From contig CBFHNK010000040.1 of the NCBI GenBank assembly GCA_965657195.1, forward strand, positions 1 through 15,481: DNA of 15,481 nt, written 5' to 3'. Numbering within the stretch: position 1 is the first letter of the stretch; every line of letters begins with the position of its first letter. The DNA is from TMED14 sp965657195. GTDB lineage: Bacteria; Bacteroidota; Bacteroidia; Flavobacteriales; Schleiferiaceae. The notes under the pieces were generated by a model. It was not told the origin of the DNA. It saw only the letters and a program-made list of their open reading frames with translations, and searched no databases. A program made the position numbers and the translations under genes. Below are positions 8,373 through 14,790 of this stretch, piece by piece.

Positions 8373-8404
8373 AGGCGAACAAGTAGCGAGAAACCAGAAA
8401 CGGA

Positions 8405-9562
8405 TTACAGCCAAGATTGAGTATAGTTCGGCCACTCGATGTCGAGGGCGGCCTGCGTCAGGCGCAGTGGGCGAAAGGTGTCGACCATTACGGCGAGCTC
8501 GTGCGTTTCCTTTTGGCCGATCGAGCGCTCGTACGCGCCGGGGTGCGGACCGTGCGGAATTCCGCCCGGATGCAGCGAAATAAAGCCCTTTTCGACGTGG
8601 TTGCGGCTCATAAAGTCGCCGTCGACGTAGTACAGCACCTCGTCAGAGTCGATGTTCGAGTGGTTGTAGGGGGCCGGAATCGCCTTGGGGTGGTAGTCGT
8701 ACATGCGGGGTGCAAACGTGCAGACCACGAAGTTGTGGCCCTCAAACGTTTGGTGTACGGGCGGCGGCTGGTGGATGCGGCCGGTGATCGGCTCAAAGTC
8801 CCGCGCGTTGAACGCGTAGGGGTAGTGGTAGCCGTCCCAGCCCACCACGTCAAACGGGTGCGAGGCGTAGACCACGTCGTAGATGAGTCCCTCTTTTTTG
8901 ATTTTGATGGTGAACTCGCCTAGGGCGTCGGTGGGCGCCAAGTAAGTCGGGCGGCGCAGGTCGCGCTCGCAGTACGGCGAGTGCTCGAGGAGCTGGCCGA
9001 ACTCGTTGCGGTAGCGCTTGGGCGTCAAAATCGGAGACCGCGACTCGGTGATGAAGAGGCGGTTGTCGGGCGTATCGAAGGTGATTTGGTAGATGGTTCC
9101 GCGTGGAATCACCACGTAGTCCCACTCGCCGAACCTGAGGGTTCCGAACAGCGAAGTCAGCACGCCGCTGCCTTGGTGCACAAAAATGAGCTCGTCAGAA
9201 TCGCCGTTTTTGTAGAAGTAGCCGTCGGTTCCGCGCGTGGGGGCCGCGTTCTGCAGGGCCACGTCGTCGTTGAAGAGTACCGTGGTGCGCGACGCCAAAA
9301 AGTCGTCGGCGGGCTTCACGTTGAAGCCTTGGAGCATGCGCGGGTTGAGGTTGTGGCCGAGGGCGGCAACGGGGCGGGCGTCGACGGGTTCCGAAATCGT
9401 GCGGATCATCGTCGGGCGGTGCAGGTGGTAGAGCAGCGAGGCCATTCCGTGAAAGCCTTCGGTTCCGAAGAGCTGTTCGTAGTGAATGCCCGATCCGTCG
9501 GCCTTCTCAAACACCGTGTGGCGCTTGGCGGGAATGCTTCCGAGTTGGTGGTAGAACGGCAT
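8405..9562 (-). CDS. hmgA: Homogentisate 1,2-dioxygenase
   Basis: A 385-residue cupin-type dioxygenase that opens the ring of homogentisate to maleylacetoacetate, the step after Hpd. The probable iron ligands are H301 (PAPYNHSNI), E308 (SDEVLYY) and H337 (GGIPHGPHP). HQPPPVHQTFEG near 264-275 and the C-terminal HELAVMVDTFRPL are family segments. The open frame extends 107 codons further upstream through trhO, but that part is low-complexity shadow. The ATG at 9562, giving MPFYHQLG, fits the family's N-terminus and lies 13 bp after the trhO stop. Length matches the shorter bacterial HmgA group. Later pathway genes (maleylacetoacetate isomerase, fumarylacetoacetase) are not in the window. Confidence 0.94.
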   Translation of the reverse strand: MPFYHQLGSIPAKRHTVFEKADGSGIHYEQLFGTEGFHGMASLLYHLHRPTMIRTISEPVDARPVAALGHNLNPRMLQGFNVKPADDFLASRTTVLFNDDVALQNAAPTRGTDGYFYKNGDSDELIFVHQGSGVLTSLFGTLRFGEWDYVVIPRGTIYQITFDTPDNRLFITESRSPILTPKRYRNEFGQLLEHSPYCERDLRRPTYLAPTDALGEFTIKIKKEGLIYDVVYASHPFDVVGWDGYHYPYAFNARDFEPITGRIHQPPPVHQTFEGHNFVVCTFAPRMYDYHPKAIPAPYNHSNIDSDEVLYYVDGDFMSRNHVEKGFISLHPGGIPHGPHPGAYERSIGQKETHELAVMVDTFRPLRLTQAALDIEWPNYTQSWL

Positions 9563-9575
9563 AACGAGGGTTGTG

Positions 9576-10679
9576 TTACGTGGTTTTGGGGGCAAAAGCG
9601 CCCTGGTTGAATTCTTCGGGGCGGGCGCGGTGAAAGCGCTTGGTTCCGCCTTGTGCGCCGACGTTCCGGCGGATTTCGGCCTGCGCCTCTTCGGGCAGGT
9701 GAATGACTTCTTGGCACTCGGCCGAGCAAGTGCCTTCGTGCTGTTCCGCGCAGCTCGGACATTGCAAAAACAGCAAGTTGCAGGCTTTGTTCGCACAGTT
9801 GGTGTGGTGGTCCCAAGGGGTTCCGCACTGGTGGCAGTGGGCGATGACGTCGTCGCTGATGCGCTCGCCGAGGCGTTCGTCAAACACGAAATTCACGCCC
9901 TTGAACGTGTTCTCGAGGCCCTCTTGCTTCACCTGGCGGATGTAGTCGATGATTCCGCCGTGCAGCTGGTTTACGTTTTGAAACCCGTGGTGCTTCAGGT
10001 AGGCCGAGGTTTTTTCGCAGCGGACTCCGCCCGTGCAGTACAGCAGCACCGGAGCGTCCTCTTTGCCGCGCAGTTTTTGCAGCACCTCGGGCAGCTCCTC
10101 GCGAAAGGTGTCGGCCTCGGGCAGCACCGCGCCCTCGAAGTGGCCCACTTCAGACTCGTAGTGGTTGCGCATGTCGACGACCACGGCGTTGCCGGCCTTC
10201 ATCAGGGCGTTCCACTCGGCGGCGGTCAAGTGGCGGCCCACGTCGGTCACGTCGTACTCGTCTTCGGCGAGGCCGTCGGCCACAATTTGGTGGCGGACCT
10301 TAATGGTGAGCTTCAAAAAGGACTTCCCGTCGTCTTCGACGGCGAACTTAAAGGGCATGCGGTCGAATTCCGGCCAGGCGTACAGGGCGTCGGCAAAGGC
10401 CGTCCAGTTGGGCTCGGGCACGCTGATTTGGGCGTTGATGCCCTCGCGGGCCACATAGACCCGGCCAAAGACTCCCAGCGCATCCCATTCGGCGAAGAGC
10501 TGGTCGCGCACGGCCTTGGGGTCGTCGAGGCGCACGTAGCGGTAGAACGACACGGTACGGCGCGCAAAGGGCTCGGCCGCCAGACGGCGCTCCAAGGTGG
10601 CGCGGTCGTAGAGGTTGCGCAGCGCAGGCTTTCGGCGCTTTTTGGGCGAATCGGATTGCGGGTCGTGCGAAAGGTCCAT
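9576..10679 (-). CDS. trhO: tRNA uridine(34) hydroxylase TrhO (rhodanese-family, YceA-like)
   Basis: A 367-residue member of the TrhO/YceA family, which makes 5-hydroxyuridine at wobble position 34 of tRNA in an O2-dependent reaction. An N-terminal acylphosphatase-like region (about 42-130) precedes a rhodanese domain (about 145-255) with the active-site loop CTGGVRCEK, C215 being the likely catalytic cysteine. The C-terminal domain is rich in Cys/His (C282, H283, C285, C295, C300, C307, C310, C318, C322), probably metal-binding, as usual for the longer family members. The frame opens 14 codons upstream, but the ATG at 10679 is favoured because a -7-like box sits 4 nt before it. First gene of the trhO-hmgA-hpd unit. 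Confidence 0.9.
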   Translation of the reverse strand: MDLSHDPQSDSPKKRRKPALRNLYDRATLERRLAAEPFARRTVSFYRYVRLDDPKAVRDQLFAEWDALGVFGRVYVAREGINAQISVPEPNWTAFADALYAWPEFDRMPFKFAVEDDGKSFLKLTIKVRHQIVADGLAEDEYDVTDVGRHLTAAEWNALMKAGNAVVVDMRNHYESEVGHFEGAVLPEADTFREELPEVLQKLRGKEDAPVLLYCTGGVRCEKTSAYLKHHGFQNVNQLHGGIIDYIRQVKQEGLENTFKGVNFVFDERLGERISDDVIAHCHQCGTPWDHHTNCANKACNLLFLQCPSCAEQHEGTCSAECQEVIHLPEEAQAEIRRNVGAQGGTKRFHRARPEEFNQGAFAPKTT

Positions 10680-10683
10680 GCAC

Positions 10684-10713
10684 CAAAGTTCGGGAATATT
10701 GCCGAGTGCGGAA
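10684..10713 (-). promoter_or_regulatory. Promoter of the trhO-hmgA-hpd operon
   Basis: On the minus strand GAACTTTG (10691 to 10684) matches TAnnTTTG except at the first base. TTC (10713-10711) sits exactly 19 bp upstream, close to the -33 TTG. The box is 4 nt from the chosen trhO ATG, so the mRNA would be leaderless. It also argues against the alternative start at 10721, which would lie upstream of the promoter. Confidence 0.5.
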
Positions 10714-10752
10714 CATGACATTCGTCAGCCCCCAACGCGCCTGTTCGGCACC

Positions 10753-10760
10753 TAACTTTG
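10753..10760 (+). promoter_or_regulatory. Promoter -7 box of tdh
   Basis: TAACTTTG is a perfect TAnnTTTG match, 5 nt before the tdh ATG at 10766. No convincing TTG lies 19-23 bp upstream. Transcription should start at or beside the start codon, giving a leaderless mRNA. It is divergent from the trhO promoter within the 86-bp intergenic space. Confidence 0.65.
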
Positions 10761-10765
10761 ACCCT

Positions 10766-11686
10766 ATGAACAAGGTTTTAGTTCTCGGAGCCGGCGGCCA
10801 GATTGGCACCGAACTCGTAGCGGCCCTGCGCAGCGAGCGCGGCCCAGAAAACGTGTGGGCAGCGGACCTTCGGGCGGACGCCTTAATCCAACCTGCTGTG
10901 GCCCTGGACGCCACCGACGCCGCAGCCGTGCGCGACCTCGTGGTTCGCGAAGGCATTCGCGAGGTCTACCAGCTGGTCGCCATGCTGAGTGCCACCGGCG
11001 AAAAAATGCCCGACAAGGCGTGGGCCCTCAACATGAACACGCTCTTTATCGTGCTCGACATGGCCAAAGAGGGCTTGCTCGACCGCGTGTTTTGGCCTTC
11101 GTCCATCGCTGCCTTTGGACCGACCACGCCCCGCGTGGACACGCCGCAGTACACCGTCATGGATCCGACCACCGTCTACGGCGTCAGCAAGCTCGCCGGC
11201 GAACTCTGGTGCCAGTACTACCGCCAGAAGTTTGGCGTGGACGTGCGCTCGCTGCGCTACCCGGGCCTGATTTCGTGGAAGACGCCCCCAGGGGGCGGAA
11301 CCACCGACTACGCCATCGACATCTTTCATGCGGCCCGCCGCGACGGACGCTACACGAGCTTCTTGGATGCTGAAACCCGCCTGCCGATGATGCACATGGA
11401 GGACGCCATTCGCGCCACCCTTCAGCTCATGGCCGCCCCCAAGGAGTCGCTGAGCGTACACACCAGCTACAACGTGGCGGCTGTGGACTTTACTCCGGCG
11501 GAACTCGCCGCCGCCATCGCCCAACGAATGCCGGAATTCGCCATCGACTACGCCCCGGACTTTCGCCAGGCGATCGCCAGCAGTTGGCCCCAGCGCATCG
11601 ACGACGCTGAAGCCCGCCGCGATTGGGGATGGAGCCCGCGCTACGACCTCGACGCCCTGGTGGACGACATGATGGCCCACATCTAA
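10766..11686 (+). CDS. tdh: L-threonine 3-dehydrogenase, short-chain (epimerase-like) type
   Basis: A 306-residue extended-SDR enzyme with the hallmarks of the NAD-dependent threonine dehydrogenases known from Flavobacterium and animals. It oxidises L-threonine to 2-amino-3-ketobutyrate, which is then cleaved to glycine and acetyl-CoA. The Rossmann motif GAGGQIG is at 8-14, the active-site PSS at 111-113 and YGVSK at 138-142 (Y138, K142). Family-specific stretches include VDVRSLRYPG (158-167), PGGGTTDYA (175-183) and SSWPQRIDD (272-280). The frame opens 20 codons earlier, but that start lies before the -7 box, so the ATG at 10766 is used. The downstream gene follows after 6 bp. The 2-amino-3-ketobutyrate ligase gene is not here. 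A generic epimerase is the less likely alternative. Confidence 0.88.
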   Translation: MNKVLVLGAGGQIGTELVAALRSERGPENVWAADLRADALIQPAVALDATDAAAVRDLVVREGIREVYQLVAMLSATGEKMPDKAWALNMNTLFIVLDMAKEGLLDRVFWPSSIAAFGPTTPRVDTPQYTVMDPTTVYGVSKLAGELWCQYYRQKFGVDVRSLRYPGLISWKTPPGGGTTDYAIDIFHAARRDGRYTSFLDAETRLPMMHMEDAIRATLQLMAAPKESLSVHTSYNVAAVDFTPAELAAAIAQRMPEFAIDYAPDFRQAIASSWPQRIDDAEARRDWGWSPRYDLDALVDDMMAHI

Positions 11687-11692
11687 ACCCCC

Positions 11693-12154
11693 ATGGACGC
11701 CACCTGGGAATTTGCCACGACCATCTCAGTCAGTGAGGTGATGGGCGGAATGCGCTACGCGCCGGTTCCGCCCGAAGTGTCGATGCCGATTCGCGAAGCC
11801 AAAATCAAACGATTGGTAGCGCAGCTCAACGACGGAGAGGAATGGTCCTGCGCCCTCGGCAGCGCTGGCCCCGGCGAATTCATGATCATGGTGTCCAAGG
11901 CGCGCCTCGACGCCCTCGGGCTGCGGGTGGGCAGTTTGGCGCAGATGAGCCTCAGGCCCGACACGAGCCGGTACGGAATGCCTGTTCCCGAAGGCCTCGC
12001 CGAGGTGTTTGCGTTTGACCCCGACATCGAGGTCGCGTTTCAGCGGCTGCTTCCGGGGCGGCAGCGCAACCACTTGCACCATATTGGTTCCGCCAAAAGT
12101 GAAGAGACTGCGGCCAAGCGCATCGCCGCGCTGCTGCGCGAGCTCGGCCTGTAG
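11693..12154 (+). CDS. DUF1905 / YdeI-OmpD-associated domain protein
   Basis: A 153-residue protein with a DUF1905-like beta-barrel region at about 3-90 and a C-terminal YdeI/OmpD-associated segment at about 110-153. The latter carries LLPGRQRNHLHHIGSAKSEE, matching the usual 'LPPSxRRxxVxxIxxAKxxETR' pattern loosely; here the ETR arginine is replaced (EETAAKR). No signal peptide or membrane segment is visible. The biochemical function of the family is not established. It starts 6 bp after tdh and is probably co-transcribed. Its TAG stop is immediately followed by the stop of the convergent lipoprotein gene. Confidence 0.75.
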   Translation: MDATWEFATTISVSEVMGGMRYAPVPPEVSMPIREAKIKRLVAQLNDGEEWSCALGSAGPGEFMIMVSKARLDALGLRVGSLAQMSLRPDTSRYGMPVPEGLAEVFAFDPDIEVAFQRLLPGRQRNHLHHIGSAKSEETAAKRIAALLRELGL

Positions 12155-13153
12155 CTAGTCGACCAGCGGGTAGCGCCCCACCGGATGCACGCGGCGCCGG
12201 GTAAAGACGAAGTTGTTGATTTTGCCCTGCTCGTCAAAAAAATACAGGCGGCAGAACGAGTAGACCGCCGTGCTCCCGTCGCGATTTTGCCAGTCTTCGT
12301 AGGTCACGACCACGGCCATTTCGCGGCCAAACCGAAGCATCGTCCACGGAATGACTGTGGTATAGCGAACCAAATTGTGCTGGTGGTCCTTGGTGCGGTG
12401 GTCGAGCAGGTCGAGGACTTGGGCCCGGCTGTAGATTCCGTATACGCCTTGGCCGTCGTGGTACTCCACGGTGTCTGCGAGCAGCGCTTGCTGGGGGCGA
12501 AGTACGTTTCGGTAAATGGCTTCAGTAAAATCCATGGCTTTTTTGGCGGCGGAATCCGAACCAATGCGCGTCGCCGAGTAAAAGTGAAAGTGTTCAGGGC
12601 GTCGGGTAGGGCGAATGGGCCGTACACTGTCGCGGGGCCAACCGGTGTTGAACATGCCGATCCCGGTGAGCTTTCCTTGCGGGTTCCATGCTACGGTAAA
12701 CACCATAAAACGGTCAAAATTGTCGGATTTCTGCCCTTTGACTCGGCAAAACACGTACGAGACATGGGATTGGGACCCTTCATTGAAGACCCCGCGCACG
12801 TTGAACGCTTCGTAGTCGAGCGTGCCGAGCGGAATCCTCCACGCTTGAAGCTGATCAATTCCCTCGAGCCGTGCGGCATTGGGGGTCTCAGCGACGGCCA
12901 CAAACAGCGAATCGTTCGCCACGGCGGCAATGCTGTCCCATTCGGCGTGGGCTAGGTTGGCAATGATGCGCAGGCTTTTTTGGTCGAAGGCTGAATCGGA
13001 ATCCACCAAAGGCCCCGGAAAACTAACTGGCCGGCTGAGGTCGGACCACGCGAAGCGCCGTTCGGCAACCGCGTACTCTGAATCTGATGATTGCTGGCAA
13101 GCGACGGCGAACACAAGTCCAAAGACCAATGCAAGCAGTGGGTTCGTGCGCAC
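12155..13153 (-). CDS. Predicted lipoprotein with two NTF2-like repeats, function unknown
   Basis: A 332-residue protein starting at GTG (13153). An in-frame TAA two codons upstream and an intact signal peptide fix this start. The N-terminus has Arg, a hydrophobic core (LLALVFGLVFAVAC) and a lipobox cysteine C19 followed by QQSSDS, so it is probably a lipoprotein in the cell envelope. Two halves look alike: YVFCR (133-137) then QGKL (159-162), and YSFCR (298-302) then QGKI (309-312), each in a strand-rich segment after a helical stretch, as in NTF2/SnoaL-like folds. The duplication and fold are my inference. The gene lies 58 bp after alkB on the same strand and seems less GC-rich than its neighbours. 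No enzymatic function can be assigned. Confidence 0.75.
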   Translation of the reverse strand: MRTNPLLALVFGLVFAVACQQSSDSEYAVAERRFAWSDLSRPVSFPGPLVDSDSAFDQKSLRIIANLAHAEWDSIAAVANDSLFVAVAETPNAARLEGIDQLQAWRIPLGTLDYEAFNVRGVFNEGSQSHVSYVFCRVKGQKSDNFDRFMVFTVAWNPQGKLTGIGMFNTGWPRDSVRPIRPTRRPEHFHFYSATRIGSDSAAKKAMDFTEAIYRNVLRPQQALLADTVEYHDGQGVYGIYSRAQVLDLLDHRTKDHQHNLVRYTTVIPWTMLRFGREMAVVVTYEDWQNRDGSTAVYSFCRLYFFDEQGKINNFVFTRRRVHPVGRYPLVD

Positions 13154-13211
13154 CCTTTAAAGGTCGGAGTTAAGGTTCAACAGACTGCAACCGCTTTGGC
13201 GCAATTCGTAC

Positions 13212-13772
13212 TCATAATACGTGTCTGAACGTCAAATTTATGCGCAAAATTTTGGTTTTTAGTCGCTTTGGGATGGCGTGGGTCCACTTTGTTTGACTTT
13301 GTGTACCCATAATCATAAGGTCTCCGTGGCCCAGCGCGAAGCGCTGGGTCCACCGGTCGGCGTCGCGGCGCACGTCAAAGTCTCGGGTGGCTCCGAGGCT
13401 GAGGCTCACCACGTGGGGGTCGGGTCCAAGCTCGGGTTCGTGGTCGCGGTGCCAGCCCATGGAATCGCGTCCGTCGCGGTAGAGGTTGGCGAGGACTGTG
13501 TTGGTGCGGATTCCGAATTCGCGCTCAAAGCGGTCGCGCAGGGCTTCGAGCGCGGGCGACCACCCACGACCCTCGAGCGGGCGGTGGGCGTAGGTGTAGC
13601 GCACGCCAGGGTCGCCCTCAAAAAAGGTGAGCCGCGGTTCGGGAACCTCGCGGCCAAACATGCGGATGCGCCCTTGGGTCCAGTCGCTGCGGGCTTCGAG
13701 CACGGCGCAGAGGGCGTCGGCCTCTGCGGGGCTCATCCAGCCCTTGAGGTGGGTGAACGGAATCACTTCCAC
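13212..13772 (-). CDS. alkB: AlkB-like 2-oxoglutarate/Fe(II) dioxygenase (ALKBH2/3 type)
   Basis: A 186-residue oxidative-demethylation enzyme of the AlkB superfamily, most like the short ALKBH2/ALKBH3-type bacterial group that repairs 1-methyladenine and 3-methylcytosine. Iron ligands H108 and D110 lie in WHRDHEPELG, with the distal H165 in KWTHAIPKR. R177 and R183 in RINLTFR fit 2-oxoglutarate and substrate contacts, and NLY (96-98) is the conserved NxY motif. The start is GTG at 13772, inside the end of the upstream SDR gene, giving a 10-bp overlap and probable translational coupling. The next ATG (residue 13) would cut into the fold. Repair function is inferred from family membership; related proteins can act on RNA or protein. 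Confidence 0.9.
   Translation of the reverse strand: MEVIPFTHLKGWMSPAEADALCAVLEARSDWTQGRIRMFGREVPEPRLTFFEGDPGVRYTYAHRPLEGRGWSPALEALRDRFEREFGIRTNTVLANLYRDGRDSMGWHRDHEPELGPDPHVVSLSLGATRDFDVRRDADRWTQRFALGHGDLMIMGTQSQTKWTHAIPKRLKTKILRINLTFRHVL
13328..13350. repeat. Inverted repeat within alkB resembling the left-end mini-hairpins
   Basis: CCCAGCGC (13330-13337) and GCGCTGGG (13341-13348) form a perfect 8-bp stem with loop GAA. It can extend by a G-U pair and a G-C pair to 13328/13350. The core GCGC-GAA-GCGC has the same shape as the half-units at 11-116. It lies in coding sequence (WTQRFALG), so it may be chance. Confidence 0.6.
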
Positions 13773-14746
13773 GCCGTGGCGATCCAGTCGAGGGTGGCGT
13801 CAAAGGGCCGAAAGGCAACGCCCCAATTGCGCGCCTTGTCGTGGCGGTAGCCGCCGTGGTTGGTCGCAGCACGGACGCTGTCTTTGGTGAGTTGGGCGGT
13901 GGGTCCGCCCAGGGCTTCGACGGCGGCAAGCAGGCGCCACGCCAGTTCAAAGGGCCAGCGGGCGCGCAGCACGGGTGCGCGGCGTGTGCCGAGTCGGTCG
14001 GCGATTCCGCCGTAAAACGCTTCAAACGTTTGGTTGCTGCCACTTAAAATGTAGCGCTCGCCCCACGAGGGCTGGCACAGGCCGTGAACCACGGCATCGG
14101 CCACGTCGCGCACGTCGACCCAGCCGGTGCTTCCGCCAGGGATGGCGGGAAGGCCCTTGGCCGCGCTGCGCAGAAGGCGGCTACTTCCGTCGGCCCAAAA
14201 CGGTAGGCCGAGAATCACAGAAGGGTTTAAAATCAGCACGTTAAGGCCCTCAACTTCGCCCCGGCGAACCTGCATTTCGGCGTCAAACTTGCTGCGGGCG
14301 TAGGCGTTGAGGCCCTTGCGTTGGGGGTCGGCGGACTCGTCGAGGGGCACTTCGGTTCCTTGCAGGACCGCCACGGACGAAATGTGCACGAAGCCCTTGA
14401 GGCCGTGGTGCAGTGCCGCGTCGACCATGTGTTCGGCCAGCATCGGGGTGCCGCGCAGCATGAGGTGCTCGTCTTTTTTGCGAAAGGACACCAGGGCCGC
14501 GGCATGCACGGCGTAGTCGGCGCCCTCGAGGGCGGCCTCGACGTCGGTGGGGTCTTCGAGGTCGGCGCGGACCCATTCTACCTCGTCCCAACGGGCTCCG
14601 AATCCCTGAAATTCCCAACTTCTGCGTGCGGAATCCAGCGACGCCTTCGAACGGTACAGCCCGCGGACGGGGCCCATTCCGGCCTCGAGAAGCGCCAGCG
14701 CGATTTGGCTGCCCAGCATGCCCGAGGCTCCGCTCACTACGATCAT
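13763..14746 (-). CDS. NAD-dependent epimerase/dehydratase family protein (extended SDR)
   Basis: A 327-residue extended short-chain dehydrogenase/reductase. The NAD(P)-binding motif GASGMLG is at 6-12, the DL pair at 62-63, HAAALVS at 81-87, SS at 123-124, and the catalytic YARSK at 149-153 (Y149, K153). NPSVILG (174-180) and GWVDVRDVADAV resemble the dihydroflavonol-reductase/3-beta-hydroxysteroid-dehydrogenase-like group of bacterial reductases. The substrate cannot be read from sequence. Length is typical. The ATG at 14746 is 4 nt after a perfect -7 box. It overlaps alkB by 10 bp and is divergent from tyrS with 44 bp between start codons. Confidence 0.85.
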   Translation of the reverse strand: MIVVSGASGMLGSQIALALLEAGMGPVRGLYRSKASLDSARRSWEFQGFGARWDEVEWVRADLEDPTDVEAALEGADYAVHAAALVSFRKKDEHLMLRGTPMLAEHMVDAALHHGLKGFVHISSVAVLQGTEVPLDESADPQRKGLNAYARSKFDAEMQVRRGEVEGLNVLILNPSVILGLPFWADGSSRLLRSAAKGLPAIPGGSTGWVDVRDVADAVVHGLCQPSWGERYILSGSNQTFEAFYGGIADRLGTRRAPVLRARWPFELAWRLLAAVEALGGPTAQLTKDSVRAATNHGGYRHDKARNWGVAFRPFDATLDWIATAWK

Positions 14747-14750
14747 GATC

Positions 14751-14758
14751 CAAAGGTA
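14751..14758 (-). promoter_or_regulatory. Promoter -7 box of the SDR-alkB-lipoprotein operon
   Basis: On the minus strand TACCTTTG (14758 to 14751) fully matches TAnnTTTG, with GATC and then the ATG directly after it. The expected transcript is leaderless. Only 20 bp separate it from the oppositely directed tyrS box. Confidence 0.65.
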
Positions 14759-14778
14759 GCGCGGCGGCGGGGACGCCC

Positions 14779-14786
14779 TAACTTTG
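14779..14786 (+). promoter_or_regulatory. Promoter -7 box of tyrS
   Basis: TAACTTTG fully matches TAnnTTTG and lies 4 nt before the tyrS ATG at 14791. The same octamer precedes tdh at nearly the same distance. A leaderless start leaves no space for a T-box or other leader-based control. The position expected for its -33 element falls on the edge of the divergent -7 box. Confidence 0.65.
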
Positions 14787-14790
14787 CCGC

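Noticed and set aside
9563..9883. 107-residue N-terminal extension of hmgA
   Set aside because: It overlaps trhO in another frame, is Ser/Thr/Ala/Pro-rich shadow sequence, and the known family start MPFYHQLG fits the ATG at 9562.
9573..10718. 381-codon plus-strand frame opposite trhO
   Set aside because: It matches the trhO gene almost end to end as its reverse frame, and trhO carries the rhodanese and Cys-rich motifs.
10680..10765. Longer starts for trhO (10721) and tdh (10706)
   Set aside because: Both would begin upstream of the -7 box lying 4-5 nt before the preferred ATG, and the extra residues lie outside the conserved family N-termini.
14747..14790. T-box or other leader control element for tyrS
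   Set aside because: Only 4 nt separate the promoter box from the start codon, leaving no leader.
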